DNA of 42,030 nucleotides from Bryobacterales bacterium (GCA_947467395.1 CANIIC010000015.1:1-42030), one strand, 5' to 3'; counted from the first letter of the stretch, positions 10,231 to 19,920 are shown. The notes: generated by a model from the sequence alone, not told the origin. Program-made: numbers and translations.

Positions 10231-10913
10231 AGCAATGCATCCCACTCCAGCGACTGCAGATCCGGCACCAGGATGTCCGGCGAGTGTAGCGCAAGCTCCT
10301 CCACGCCCACCACGCCGGTCCCTACGGCGATCGATTGAATCCCGTTGGCCTTCGCCGCGCGGATATCGTTGGGATGATCCCCGATCAGCGAAATCTTGCT
10401 GTCGCGCCCAATCCATCCCTGCCGCCGAGCCTCGCGGATCGCCTGCCTTGCCAGCCCGGCCCGATCCTTGGCCGTCTCCGCGAAGGAGCCGAACCAGAGA
10501 TACTGCTTCAGTCCTGCCCGCTCCATCTTCTTCCACCCGATCCGTGTCAGGTTCCCGGTGACCAACCCCGTCGGAATCCCTCGCCGATGCAGCCGATACA
10601 GCAGCCCCCGGGCTCCTGGGCACACCCGCCGCCGCAAATCCGGGCACGACCGTGTGTATATATGTTGCGCGCGACTGACCAGGTCGGGCATGTGCCGCCG
10701 AGCCAGGGCTGCCGACTCACCCGCCTGCCGCAGCATCGCCGTCAGGATGTCCCGATCCAGCATCCCGGCCACCGGTACGCCGTCCAAAGTTGTCTCGATT
10801 CCCGTCACCCGGCGAACCGCCTCGATGAGCGCTTCCCGATGGTGCGGCCCCGCCTGGCGCAGCAACGTACCGTCAATATCGAATAGAACCAACGCCGTAG
10901 ATGGGCTACCCAT
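10227..10913 (-). CDS. HAD-superfamily hydrolase (phosphoglycolate phosphatase-like)
   Basis: This 228-residue cytoplasmic phosphatase of the haloacid dehalogenase superfamily shows motif I LVLFDIDGTLL with both catalytic aspartates, motif II within GLVTGN, and motif IV SLIGDHPNDIRAAKANG near the C terminus. The segment between motifs I and II is helical and fits a C1-type cap. The general architecture is that of Gph/PpaX-like enzymes, which remove phosphate from small metabolites; the actual substrate cannot be assigned. GGAGG lies three bases before the ATG. It is divergent from the zinc-finger gene and convergent with the small secreted protein gene. Confidence 0.88.
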   Translation of the reverse strand: MGSPSTALVLFDIDGTLLRQAGPHHREALIEAVRRVTGIETTLDGVPVAGMLDRDILTAMLRQAGESAALARRHMPDLVSRAQHIYTRSCPDLRRRVCPGARGLLYRLHRRGIPTGLVTGNLTRIGWKKMERAGLKQYLWFGSFAETAKDRAGLARQAIREARRQGWIGRDSKISLIGDHPNDIRAAKANGIQSIAVGTGVVGVEELALHSPDILVPDLQSLEWDALL

Positions 10914-11051
10914 GAACCTCCATAATACCGGCGTACCCGCATAATCTGAGGGGAAATACCGCGTTTGGGGGCACTATCCTACAGAATTCCTCTTAGAGAG
11001 ACCTGAAGAGTTAGGCGTTAACTGCCGATTTTGCACTTGAGAGAGAAGACC

Positions 11052-13490
11052 GTGGCAACGACCTGCGATTACTGTCACAAACCCCTCAGCCTGATGCGTC
11101 GGCTGCGTGGGGAACAATTCTGTTCGGTGGAGCATCTGGATCTCTACACGGCGCAGCAGGCCGAATTCGCCCGTCAGCGTCTGGCTGCATCTGTGGAGGA
11201 CAAGCCCGCCACTCAGCGTCCCCCGGCGTTGCTGAAGCGGATCGCGCGCACGCCTGTCGAGGCCAACGGTCACTCGAACGGGAAAAACGGCCACGGCAAT
11301 GGCACCCTCACCAAAGAAGCTCCGCCGGTGGAACTTCCTTCCGAGGATTTTCTGCGCGTGGCCGGAGCGCTCTCAGAGCCGCCCATTCTGCTTCGCCGTA
11401 TCGATCCTCCGCTGAATCGTCCTTCTGAACCTGAACTTCCCGAGATCGCAGCCGCCCCAGACGTGGAATACCCGATGGCTGGCTTCGTACCGGATCTGCC
11501 GGGTCCCCCTTGCGAGCCTGCTGAGTTCCCCCCGAACTCGGTAGAACCGGCAGTCGCTGAATCCGAATCTCTGAAGCCCCGGCTTAGCTTGGACCCGCAG
11601 GCCGCGCCTCCGTACGCGCCGCTTCAGGAATTTGTCGCCGAGCCTGAATTAGAGGCACCGTCGATTCTTCCATCGGAAGCCGCCGAGATGAATCCGGCCG
11701 CTGCGCAGTTCCCACAGCTTCACGCGGACCCGGAATCCGTCGTCGCATCGTGGTCCAACGAACGTCTCATCGAACTTTTCGTGGCGCCTGCAGAGAATAC
11801 CCGTCGCTCGTCTGAGCTTCTGGCCCGACCTGCTGACCTTCCGGCGGAATTTACGGCCCCGAAACCGGACCTGTCGGCTCTGTACGTGGACAGCTCAGAT
11901 CTGTTGATCGAGCCCCCCGCGCCGGCTTCGGTTCGGACCACATCCCTGCGTCTTTTGTCGGGACACTTGAAAGTAGCGGGCCTCGCCGAGTTTGCGCGCG
12001 ACGCCCAGTTTGAACCGGAGATCGCTGCCCCACAGGCCGAGACCGTGTCTAAGCTGCCTCTGGCTGCCCGAATTCCCTGGACCCCCACGCCGCTGTTCAG
12101 CACACCGAGCTTCGGCAGCATGTTCGGTGCGCTGGAACCGCAGTTAGTGAGCGAACTGCCGTCGGTCCCCGAATGGTCGCTCTCGCAGTCCTTTGTAGCG
12201 TCTTCGGTGGCCCTGCCTGAAACAGAGCCCAGGTGCCTCCCTAGTGGAGCAGCGCTCGGCGATACAGCGTGGGTGGCCTCCTCGGGAGGCGTCCAGACGC
12301 CCCGCATGCCGGCGTCCTGGCCTCATTTCACCAAGACAGGCCCCAATTTTGGTTGGGAACTGGCTCGACCCAAGAGTAGCCTTCAAATCTCGGGGCTCCA
12401 CCCTGAGACCGCAACGACACACGCCGTTGCCGAAATTGTGCTGCTGCCGGATGCCCCCGGGGCTCGCCCGGCGCTGGCCGACCTCGGGAACACCTCCGAA
12501 CAGTGGTCGCGGCCCCGTAGCGCCGATCCGATCGCGGTCACCACAGAACCGAATCTCACGGCTCCTGGACTCGCTCCTCGCGTGCGGGATTTCCGTGCGC
12601 GCGTCGAAGCTCGCTTGGACGCCGTGCGTCGTCAGGAGCCACAGGGCTGGTCGAATCCGCGCGTGGATTCCACGATGCTGGAACCCAGTGTCGCCGCTAA
12701 CGCCCGCCCCGCGTCCTCGCCGGTCGACCTTCGTTGGACCCCGATCTCCAATCCTTCGCCTGCGGGCCTAGGCATTGGCGGTCGCATGATTCCGCAGCGC
12801 TCCATGCTGACCGGTCCCGCTGTGCCGATGTCCGAGCTCAGTTCCTGGGCCTACCCGTCCGGCGAGCCGCAACCTGGCATTTCACTCGAACCGACCGCGA
12901 CCCTTCGTCCTGGCAAGTTCAGCCCGAACGTCCCGCGCAGTTCCGAGAGACCGGCAACGCCGCTAGCGAAATTGCAGCCCGTGCGCTATCGCGCCGTTTC
13001 GCTGGTCGTTGTGCCACCCCCGAATTTCCGTCTGCAGCCCACCGCGCTTACCGAAGAAACCCGTTTCGTCGCGCTGGCTCCGCACGGTGCCTACCGGCTC
13101 CCGCGCATTCGTCACACCGGGTATCGCATGCCCGGTCCCTATCCGAAACTGCCGCGCCAGCTGCCGGAGCAGTATCTCGCTCGGCCGATCACGCAGATGC
13201 CGCCCCCCCATTTCGAGGTGTCCTTCGTTTGGGCACACACCCGTCAGGACGACGAGAGCCTCCCCCGTCTGGATGCTCCTGTGCCGACCCACATTCATCC
13301 AGCCGACTACTTTACTTGGCCGGCCATCAAGACCCCTCGCACCGATCGAATCCTTCCCGCGCGGGAGTATGACACCGTCCTAGGCCCTGCGGTAGGTGCA
13401 AATCCGACCGCCCGACGCTTCGGTCCGGCCCGTGCCGGACTACAGGTGAATTCCAAGAAAGCCGATGTTCTACCCAGGACAGGGGCGTAA
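11052..13490 (+). CDS. zinc-finger N-terminus on a long Pro-rich, probably disordered protein; function unknown
   Basis: I chose the GTG at 11052 because AGAGAGAAG precedes it and the protein then starts MATTCDYC; a TTG at 11031 would add seven residues. The 812-residue product begins with a likely zinc site made of C5, C8, C24 and H28 (CDYC, then GEQFCSVEH), reminiscent of TRASH/FCS-type fingers. After about residue 60 no fold is recognisable: the chain is rich in Pro, Ala, Ser and Glu, with a HSNGKNGHGNG linker and many PxLP-like pieces, and lacks membrane segments. This suggests a disordered scaffold or adaptor. It ends 40 bases before a TPR gene, probably in the same operon. Similar finger-bearing proteins occur in Solibacter-type bacteria, but I know of no assigned function. 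Confidence 0.8.
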   Translation: MATTCDYCHKPLSLMRRLRGEQFCSVEHLDLYTAQQAEFARQRLAASVEDKPATQRPPALLKRIARTPVEANGHSNGKNGHGNGTLTKEAPPVELPSEDFLRVAGALSEPPILLRRIDPPLNRPSEPELPEIAAAPDVEYPMAGFVPDLPGPPCEPAEFPPNSVEPAVAESESLKPRLSLDPQAAPPYAPLQEFVAEPELEAPSILPSEAAEMNPAAAQFPQLHADPESVVASWSNERLIELFVAPAENTRRSSELLARPADLPAEFTAPKPDLSALYVDSSDLLIEPPAPASVRTTSLRLLSGHLKVAGLAEFARDAQFEPEIAAPQAETVSKLPLAARIPWTPTPLFSTPSFGSMFGALEPQLVSELPSVPEWSLSQSFVASSVALPETEPRCLPSGAALGDTAWVASSGGVQTPRMPASWPHFTKTGPNFGWELARPKSSLQISGLHPETATTHAVAEIVLLPDAPGARPALADLGNTSEQWSRPRSADPIAVTTEPNLTAPGLAPRVRDFRARVEARLDAVRRQEPQGWSNPRVDSTMLEPSVAANARPASSPVDLRWTPISNPSPAGLGIGGRMIPQRSMLTGPAVPMSELSSWAYPSGEPQPGISLEPTATLRPGKFSPNVPRSSERPATPLAKLQPVRYRAVSLVVVPPPNFRLQPTALTEETRFVALAPHGAYRLPRIRHTGYRMPGPYPKLPRQLPEQYLARPITQMPPPHFEVSFVWAHTRQDDESLPRLDAPVPTHIHPADYFTWPAIKTPRTDRILPAREYDTVLGPAVGANPTARRFGPARAGLQVNSKKADVLPRTGA

Positions 13491-13530
13491 GTTTAGAACC
13501 TGATTTTTACGTAATACCGAAAGGCATCTT

Positions 13531-15186
13531 ATGGCAACGCACAGCTCGCTACCGACCTCCACTCCGGACATGGCTGGAATGCGCACCCCCAACCCGTCGC
13601 TCGAAAACTCGCTGCGCCACCTGGGCCGCGCAGTCTCTTTCCACCTGAAGAATGATCGCGAAAACGCGCTCAAGGCCCTCGACGTCGCCGAACAGTCTGG
13701 TGGTCATCCCGCAGAAATCCTGGCCGCCCGCGGTCAGATCTACTTTGAGCTGGGCCGTTTTGAAGAGGCCGCCGAAGCCTACAAGCAACTCGCTGTATTG
13801 CGTCCCGTCAGTGCCGATATTCAAGTCGTCCTCGGTCTCAGCCTATATAACCTCGAGCGCTTCGCCGACGCCTTGCAGGCCTTCCGTGGAGCGCAGGAAC
13901 TGGATCCCAAGAACGTGAACGCGCAGGTCGCGGCCGGCACCTGTCTGCTGCGCCTGAACAAGCCCACCGAAGCCTTGAAGGAATTCAAGAACACCTTGGC
14001 CAACGCCCCTCGCTCCACCGCCGCCATGTTCGGCGAAGCGGTGTCGTTGCAGATGGGCTGGGAGTTCGACGAAGCCGCTTCCGCCTACGAACGCTTGCTG
14101 ACCCTCACTCCAGACGCGCAGGATCCGATCATCAACATGATCGGCATCGGCCTCCAGCGCAAGGATTACGATGTTGTCGAGAAGTACGCGACGCGCTTGT
14201 TGCAGTTACGTCCGAACTCGGTGCCTGCCCTCGAAGGGCTGGCCGCCGCGGCCTTCGCCCACGACGATGCCAAGTCCGCCGCCGAATACACCAAGCGGCT
14301 CACGGAACTCGCCCCGGAATCGCATGACCACTGGTTTAACTACGGCGTCGCCTGTCAGAAGGCCGGCCGGTTGGAAGAAGCTTTGGAAGCCTACAAGATT
14401 GCAGCCGTCATTCGCCCCGACAGTCCCGCGGTTCATCTGAACCTGGGCGTCGCCTACGAACAGTCCGGCAAGCTCGAAGAAGCCCGTGCGGCGTTTGGCC
14501 GCGCCAGCAACCTGCTGCCCGATCGTGACGATTTGCGCCTCCAGATGGCCTGGATCGCCGAACGCCAGAAGCAGGGCGGGGAAGCCGAAGATCTCTACGC
14601 CAAGCTGGTGGATCGCAACCCCAACGCCGAATCGGCCTGGTTCCGCCTGGGCTACCTACGTCTGGAGCGCGGCGACGCGCAGGGCAGTGTGACGGCCTTC
14701 CGTCAGTGCCTCGACAAGCGTGCCGATTGGCCGGAAGCGCAGGTCAACCTCAGCATCGCGTTTTCGAAGCTCGGTCAGTACGCCGAAGCTGAAGTGACGC
14801 TGAAGAAACTGCTCGAAAAGCACCCGAATCACTCGGATGCACTGCAGGGTTTGGCGGAAATCGCATTGCAGCTCCAGAAACCGGAGGACGCGCTAACGCA
14901 CTACACGCGTCTGCTGGAACACGGCGATGCCTCCAGCGACATTCTCTATAACTGTGGCGTGCTCTCGCAGCAGATGGGCGATTCCGGTGAAGCCGTACGC
15001 TTCTATGAAGCTGCGCTGCAGCGGGAACCGAATTTCGCCGAAGCGCTGCTCAACCTGGGCCATGCTCTGGAAGCTACCGGCTCCTCTGATCGTGCGCGCG
15101 ATTGCTGGATCAAAGCGCTCGATCTGAAGCCAGAGCTCGCTTGCGGCTACTTCGCCCCGCGCGTAGATTCTTCCGCGCAGGCGTAA
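13531..15186 (+). CDS. tetratricopeptide-repeat protein
   Basis: This 551-residue soluble protein is built from about 14 TPR units, beginning near residue 28 and running to the C terminus; clear examples are YFELGRFEEAAEAYKQLAVL, NYGVACQKAGRLEEALEAYK and NLGVAYEQSGKLEEARAAF. There is no signal peptide or transmembrane segment, and no enzymatic domain is fused. TPR arrays bind partner proteins, often short extended peptides. The upstream neighbour is a Pro-rich, probably disordered protein, so a scaffold-client relation is an attractive but unproven inference. The gene follows the zinc-finger gene after 40 bases and is closed by a strong intrinsic terminator. Confidence 0.92.
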   Translation: MATHSSLPTSTPDMAGMRTPNPSLENSLRHLGRAVSFHLKNDRENALKALDVAEQSGGHPAEILAARGQIYFELGRFEEAAEAYKQLAVLRPVSADIQVVLGLSLYNLERFADALQAFRGAQELDPKNVNAQVAAGTCLLRLNKPTEALKEFKNTLANAPRSTAAMFGEAVSLQMGWEFDEAASAYERLLTLTPDAQDPIINMIGIGLQRKDYDVVEKYATRLLQLRPNSVPALEGLAAAAFAHDDAKSAAEYTKRLTELAPESHDHWFNYGVACQKAGRLEEALEAYKIAAVIRPDSPAVHLNLGVAYEQSGKLEEARAAFGRASNLLPDRDDLRLQMAWIAERQKQGGEAEDLYAKLVDRNPNAESAWFRLGYLRLERGDAQGSVTAFRQCLDKRADWPEAQVNLSIAFSKLGQYAEAEVTLKKLLEKHPNHSDALQGLAEIALQLQKPEDALTHYTRLLEHGDASSDILYNCGVLSQQMGDSGEAVRFYEAALQREPNFAEALLNLGHALEATGSSDRARDCWIKALDLKPELACGYFAPRVDSSAQA

Positions 15187-15225
15187 ACAATCTTTGTCTT
15201 GTCTGAAGTCTTAACCTGGACTCTC

Positions 15226-15256
15226 GAGCGGCGCCAACCGGCGCCGCTCTTCTTTT
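15226..15256 (+). terminator. rho-independent terminator after the TPR gene
   Basis: A perfect 10-bp GC-rich stem (GAGCGGCGCC at 15226-15235 and GGCGCCGCTC at 15240-15249) with loop AACC is followed by TTCTTTT. The U tract is on the plus strand only, so it ends the zinc-finger/TPR transcript rather than the convergent peptidase transcript. Confidence 0.93.
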
Positions 15257-15266
15257 AGTCCTCGTC

Positions 15267-17330
15267 TTACCGAATCCCTGTCAGCAGTTCATTGACGATC
15301 TTGTCCGCGCCATATAGCTTCCGCAGAGCCTCCGTCATTCCCGCCGTGTGGACCGCGACCGCACGATTCGCGCTGCCTTCGTACACAAAATCGCCGACCA
15401 GACTCTCGATGTTGCCATCGAAAATCAGACCCACGATCTCGCCCGCCGCATTCACCACCGGCGAGCCTGAGTTGCCGCCAATGATGTCGTTCGTCGTCAC
15501 GAAGTTGATCGGAGTCGTCAAATCGAGCTTTGACTTCCCGTCAATCCACCGCTGTGGCAAATCGAAAGGAGCCTTGTTCGTGAACGATGCATTCCGGTCA
15601 TACAGTCCGTGGAACGTCGTCACCGGAGGAGCGATTGTGCCGTTCATCGGGTACGAGGCCACCTTGCCGTAGGACAAGCGCAGCGTGAACGTCGCGTCCG
15701 GGAACGTCGTCTTGCCGAACGCCGCGAAACGAGCCTTGCCCAGCATCTCGCCCGCGCGCTGCACCACGCTGTCCACATTGTCTTCCTGCCACTTCACCAG
15801 CTCGCGACGAATCGGATCCAGCTTGCGAGCCAGTACGATCATCGTGTCATCCGACGCCGCGACAGCCGACTCACCGCCCTCGATTAGCTTCTTGCGATAC
15901 TCCGCATCGCCCAGCTTGGTTCCCTTCACCAGAGCCTCGGCAACTTCCTTGGGCGACTTCCCGCCCATCACCAGCTTCACCCACGGATCGTTGGGACCCG
16001 CTTCGGCCAAGTCCAACTCCAGAGCCCCGGTGATGCGCGGGATCTCCATCTCCGGGTACAGCGGAGCCGGAGAGAACAACTGCTGCTTCAGAGATTCCAA
16101 CTGCGATTCGTGATACCCTCCCAGCCGCTGACCATCCGGTTTCTTGATCTCCGTCACGTACTGCACAATCTGCTGCGCTAGCCCTGAGTAGCTGGAATAG
16201 AGGCCGTGGAAATACTGCTCTTTGAACCGGGTCTGCCCCTTCTTCTCTGCGGCCGCGATCTGATCCCAGGCCTTGCCGTAAGCCGCCTTCCACTGCGGAT
16301 TCGAGTTCACCTTCGCTTTGAACGCGTCCTCATCCTTCTTCTTCGCGCCCATCACCGCCGCGTCCTGCAGGCCCTTCAAGCGGCCCAAGTACGCCTTCTG
16401 CGAATTCTCCAGCCCGAAGATCGTGGTGCCCGCCTGCCGAGCCGCCTCCGGGCTCTGCGCCGAATACTTTCGCAGTGAATCCAGCCGGTTTTTGATAATC
16501 TTCAGCGTCGCCGGCTCCACCACATCGCGCTCGGCTTCCAGCTGAGCCAGCGTGTCCAGGCGCGACGTCGACCCCGGATGCCCGCTGACGAAGGTGAGAT
16601 CGCCATCGCCTACACCTTGGGGGTTCCACTTGAGGTAGTTGTCGCTCTTGATCGGCTGCCCGTTCTCATACACCCGGAACAGGGCCATATCGAGGTCATA
16701 CCGCGGATACGTGAAGTTGTCTGGATCACCGCCATAGAACGCGATCTGCTGTTCCGGTGCGAACACGATGCGCACATCGGTGTACTTCTTGTAGCGATAC
16801 AGCCAGTACTCGCCGCCCTGATACAGCGTGACGACATCGGACCGGAACCCAGTCTTCTCCAGAGACTCCCGCTCGATCGCTGCGATCACATCCTTGCGCT
16901 TGGCGAACTCTTCTTCCGCCGATTTCGCGCCCTTCAGCCCGTCCTGCACCTTCTGGGTGACGTTCTCCATCGATACGAGAACGTTCACTTCCAAATCGGG
17001 AGACTTCATCTCTTCCGCGCTGGTCTGCGCCAGGAAGCCCGTCTTCATGTAGTCATGTTCGGCGGTCGAATTCTTCTGCAACTGACCCCGAGCCACATGA
17101 TGATTCGTCAGCAATAATCCGTTCGGACTTACGAATGATCCCGAGCCGCCGTCATTCAAACGCACGCTCGCGAGCCGCACGTGATCCAGCCACTGGGTGG
17201 TCAACGTAAAGTTGTACTTCTCTTGCAGTTGCTTCGTGGGAGGATTGTCAAACGTCCACATGCCCTCATCGGCGCGAACCGCGGTGAACAGAAAGAGAGC
17301 GCTGCCAAGCGCTGCCAAGGCTGTTTTCAT
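15267..17330 (-). CDS. S46-family serine peptidase (dipeptidyl-peptidase 7/11-like)
   Basis: This is a 687-residue secreted or periplasmic peptidase with a signal peptide (MKTALAALGSALFLFTAVRA). S46 enzymes remove dipeptides from peptide N termini. The expected catalytic residues are present: the TNHH motif (His77/78), Asp214 in YDLDMALFRVY, and Ser621 in GGNSGSP. The residue aligned by eye with Gly673 of Porphyromonas DPP7 is Gly646 (in NIESLVGD) rather than the Arg of DPP11, suggesting a preference for hydrophobic rather than acidic P1 residues; this rests on recalled alignments. Length matches the family (about 700). It is divergent from the histidine kinase gene with 51 bases between starts. 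Uptake of peptides for growth is the likely role. Confidence 0.93.
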   Translation of the reverse strand: MKTALAALGSALFLFTAVRADEGMWTFDNPPTKQLQEKYNFTLTTQWLDHVRLASVRLNDGGSGSFVSPNGLLLTNHHVARGQLQKNSTAEHDYMKTGFLAQTSAEEMKSPDLEVNVLVSMENVTQKVQDGLKGAKSAEEEFAKRKDVIAAIERESLEKTGFRSDVVTLYQGGEYWLYRYKKYTDVRIVFAPEQQIAFYGGDPDNFTYPRYDLDMALFRVYENGQPIKSDNYLKWNPQGVGDGDLTFVSGHPGSTSRLDTLAQLEAERDVVEPATLKIIKNRLDSLRKYSAQSPEAARQAGTTIFGLENSQKAYLGRLKGLQDAAVMGAKKKDEDAFKAKVNSNPQWKAAYGKAWDQIAAAEKKGQTRFKEQYFHGLYSSYSGLAQQIVQYVTEIKKPDGQRLGGYHESQLESLKQQLFSPAPLYPEMEIPRITGALELDLAEAGPNDPWVKLVMGGKSPKEVAEALVKGTKLGDAEYRKKLIEGGESAVAASDDTMIVLARKLDPIRRELVKWQEDNVDSVVQRAGEMLGKARFAAFGKTTFPDATFTLRLSYGKVASYPMNGTIAPPVTTFHGLYDRNASFTNKAPFDLPQRWIDGKSKLDLTTPINFVTTNDIIGGNSGSPVVNAAGEIVGLIFDGNIESLVGDFVYEGSANRAVAVHTAGMTEALRKLYGADKIVNELLTGIR

Positions 17331-17381
17331 GCTTTCATGGTAACGCTCGACCGTTGCATCCCGTCACAAGAAAGGAGCCCG

Positions 17382-18593
17382 ATGCCGAAATCCTGGACCG
17401 ATACAGTTCGCCCCCAGGATCTCGTGTGGCTGCTCTTCTTCGGGGCACTGGCCACCTTCAGTCCAGAGCGCGACCCTCTGGTCCTCACGCTGCTCGGTGC
17501 GCTGGGTGCCGTCCAGGTCCTCGAGCCGCGCATCGGAGCCGTGCCTTCGGTCATCCTGAAGCTTGTTCTCTGCTACCCGCTGCTCTATTTCGGAGGCGGC
17601 CTTGCCAGCAGTTTCTATCTGGTCCTGTTCCTGCCGGTGATCTCCGCAGCCACGAACTTCAACCTCTGGGGCACGGCCGCAGCGACATTCACCGCCTGTG
17701 CCCTTTACCTGTCGTTCATGGCGCTGTTGGAATCCCGCAACCAATTCATCCCCGAAGATCAGGTCGGCGAACTCATTTTGCGCGTGCTCTTTTTGCCGGT
17801 CGTCGGCTATCTGACGAATCAACTCGCCGATGCGAATCGCACTGAGGCGCGCAAGCTGCAGGCTACGGCCGCCGAACTCGCGCAAGCCAACGCGAATCTG
17901 ACCAAAGCCGAAGCCGATGTGCGTCGCTCGGATAGGCTCGCCGCGCTCGGGCAGCTCACCGCGGGCCTCGCGCACGAACTCCGAAATCCCCTGGCCACCA
18001 TGCGTAGTTCCGCCGAACTCCTCACTCGTCAGGTCACAAGCGAAAATGAGATCGCCCGAGAAATGGCTTCGAACATCACCGAAGAAGTGGATCGCACTGG
18101 CTCGCTCATCACGCGCTTTCTCGACTTCGCGCGCCCGCGCTCCCTGCAGCTCGAAGCTATCGACGTACATACGATGCTCGACCGAGCGATCGATCGCTTC
18201 TCGAAAGCCGGAGCCACAGTCTCCGTCTTTAAGAACTACTCCCCCGACATCCCGCCGGTCCGCATGGACGCGGCCATGATGCAACAGGTCATCCTCAACT
18301 TGCTCACGAATGCTGCACAGGCCAGCCCTGCCGGAGCATCAGTCACCGTGAAGACCGTCCGCAACAAGAACGCGGTAGACATCGCGGTGATTGATCGCGG
18401 TTCCGGCATCGCGCCCAAGAACCTGGAGTCCATCTTCAATCCGTTCTTTACGACGAAGCCCGAAGGTGTCGGGCTCGGCTTGGCTGTGGTTTCGAAGATC
18501 GTCGAAGAGCACGATGGACGAATCAGCGTCGACAGCACGCCCGGCGAAGGCAGCGTGTTCGTTATCCACTTGCCCTTAGGAGGCCCCCAATGA
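17382..18593 (+). CDS. membrane-anchored sensor histidine kinase, NtrB/ZraS-like
   Basis: The ATG at 17382 has AAAGGAG (17371-17377) before it and gives 403 residues. The first 155 residues hold about five hydrophobic segments with no large periplasmic loop, so the signal is probably sensed in the membrane. A short coiled coil (about 156-185) leads to the HisKA domain with phospho-acceptor His198 in GLAHELRNPL. The ATPase domain has an N box (QVILNLLTNAAQA), a G1 box (VIDRGSGI), an F box (IFNPFFTTK) and a G2 box (GVGLGLAVV). It overlaps the response-regulator gene by four bases (ATGA), so the two are a cognate pair. The stimulus is unknown. Confidence 0.93.
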   Translation: MPKSWTDTVRPQDLVWLLFFGALATFSPERDPLVLTLLGALGAVQVLEPRIGAVPSVILKLVLCYPLLYFGGGLASSFYLVLFLPVISAATNFNLWGTAAATFTACALYLSFMALLESRNQFIPEDQVGELILRVLFLPVVGYLTNQLADANRTEARKLQATAAELAQANANLTKAEADVRRSDRLAALGQLTAGLAHELRNPLATMRSSAELLTRQVTSENEIAREMASNITEEVDRTGSLITRFLDFARPRSLQLEAIDVHTMLDRAIDRFSKAGATVSVFKNYSPDIPPVRMDAAMMQQVILNLLTNAAQASPAGASVTVKTVRNKNAVDIAVIDRGSGIAPKNLESIFNPFFTTKPEGVGLGLAVVSKIVEEHDGRISVDSTPGEGSVFVIHLPLGGPQ

Positions 18594-19912
18594 AGATCCT
18601 GGTGATCGAAGACGAAGAGAAGCACCGCCGCGTGTTGGGCCTGCATCTGGCTTCGCGCGGGTTTGAAGTGAAGGCCGCCGGCACTGCGGAAGAAGGACTC
18701 AAGCATGCAACCGATGCCGACCTGGTTCTCACGGACCTCAAGCTTCCCGGCATGGATGGTCTTGAGATGATGGAGCAGCTTCGCTCGATCAACGCCGTCG
18801 CTCCCGTGATCGTCATGTCTGCATTCGGCACCGTGGAAGTGGCCGTCGAAGCCATGAAGAAGGGTGCCGTCGACTTCCTGCCCAAGCCGTTCTCGCTGGA
18901 CCACCTCACTGTCGTCGTCGAAAAAGCGCTGGAAGTCCGCAAACTCCGCGATGAGAATCGTGAGCTGCGCGAAGCCCTCGGTCACCGCTACCAGTTCGAG
19001 AACATCATCGGCCGCAGCCCTGCGATGCAGGAGATCTTCTCTACAATCGAACGCATCGCCCCCACGCGCGCGACCGTTCTGTTGTGTGGGGAAAGCGGCG
19101 TCGGCAAGGATATGATCGCGCGCGCGATTCATCACCACTCGCCGCGCAAAGATCGCCCCTTCGTGAAGATCAACTGCACGGCGATCCCTGAGAACCTGAT
19201 GGAGAGCGAACTCTTCGGCTACGAAAAAGGAGCCTTCACCGGGGCGAATATCTCGAAGCCAGGTAAGTTCGAACAGGCCAACACCGGTACTGTGTTTCTT
19301 GACGAAATCGGCGACGTGCCGACCTCCGTCCAGGTTAAATTGCTCCGCATCCTGCAGGAGCGCGAGTTCGAACGCCTGGGCAGCAACAAGACCATGCACA
19401 CCGACGTGCGTGTCGTTGCTGCGACCAATGTTGACCTACGCGCAGCCCTGGAACAAGGCACCTTCCGCGAGGATCTCTACTATCGCCTCAACGTCGTGCC
19501 TCTGAACATCCCGTCTCTGCGCGAACGTAAGGAAGACATCCCGTTCCTCGCCGATCACTTCTCCCGCAAGTTCGGTGGACAGTTGAGCGAGGGCGCCATA
19601 GAGCGCTTAATGAGCTACCACTGGCCCGGCAACGTGCGCGAGCTCGAAAACGTGCTGGAGCGCAGCATCCTTCTCGCCCCGCACCCCCGAGTCGAAGCCG
19701 ACGACGTGCGCATTGAGATGGGCCAACGGTCCCGTCGCGCCGGCGAACCTGAACACTTCCTGCCCGAAGGTATGTCGCTGGATGAATTCGAGCAGTCCAT
19801 CATCCGTGAGGCCATGAAGCGCTCCCAAAATAATAAGAGCCAAGCGGCGCGCTTGCTCGGGTTGACCCGAAATGCGTTGCGCTACCGCTTGGCTCAGATG
19901 GGACTGGAATAG
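18590..19912 (+). CDS. NtrC-family sigma-54-dependent response regulator
   Basis: This 440-residue protein has all three NtrC-type parts. The receiver domain (1-120) has phospho-acceptor Asp49 in [10 protein letters not shown] and conserved Lys99. The AAA+ domain (about 138-370) has Walker A GESGVGKD (167-174), the sigma-54-contacting GAFTGA loop (214-219), Walker B TVFLDE (234-239), and [10 protein letters not shown] (345-354). A Fis-type helix-turn-helix lies at about 400-440 ([20 protein letters not shown]). Phosphorylation by the coupled kinase should drive open-complex formation at sigma-54 promoters. I see no convincing GG/GC-type sigma-54 promoter in this window, so its targets are probably elsewhere. 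Confidence 0.96.
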   Translation: MKILVIEDEEKHRRVLGLHLASRGFEVKAAGTAEEGLKHATDADLVLTDLKLPGMDGLEMMEQLRSINAVAPVIVMSAFGTVEVAVEAMKKGAVDFLPKPFSLDHLTVVVEKALEVRKLRDENRELREALGHRYQFENIIGRSPAMQEIFSTIERIAPTRATVLLCGESGVGKDMIARAIHHHSPRKDRPFVKINCTAIPENLMESELFGYEKGAFTGANISKPGKFEQANTGTVFLDEIGDVPTSVQVKLLRILQEREFERLGSNKTMHTDVRVVAATNVDLRAALEQGTFREDLYYRLNVVPLNIPSLRERKEDIPFLADHFSRKFGGQLSEGAIERLMSYHWPGNVRELENVLERSILLAPHPRVEADDVRIEMGQRSRRAGEPEHFLPEGMSLDEFEQSIIREAMKRSQNNKSQAARLLGLTRNALRYRLAQMGLE

Positions 19913-19920
19913 TTCCAGTC
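19902..19920. other. perfect hairpin whose loop is the response-regulator stop codon
   Basis: GACTGGAA (19902-19909) and TTCCAGTC (19913-19920) form a perfect 8-bp stem; the 3-base loop is exactly the TAG stop of the NtrC-type gene. It sits in the 14-base gap before the convergent malate dehydrogenase stop. No U tract follows on either strand, so simple intrinsic termination is doubtful, but it may protect 3' ends or pause polymerase. Confidence 0.45.

Noticed and set aside
18236-19399. 387-codon minus-strand frame opposite the response regulator
   Set aside because: It lies opposite a clear NtrC-type gene and has no domain or start signal.
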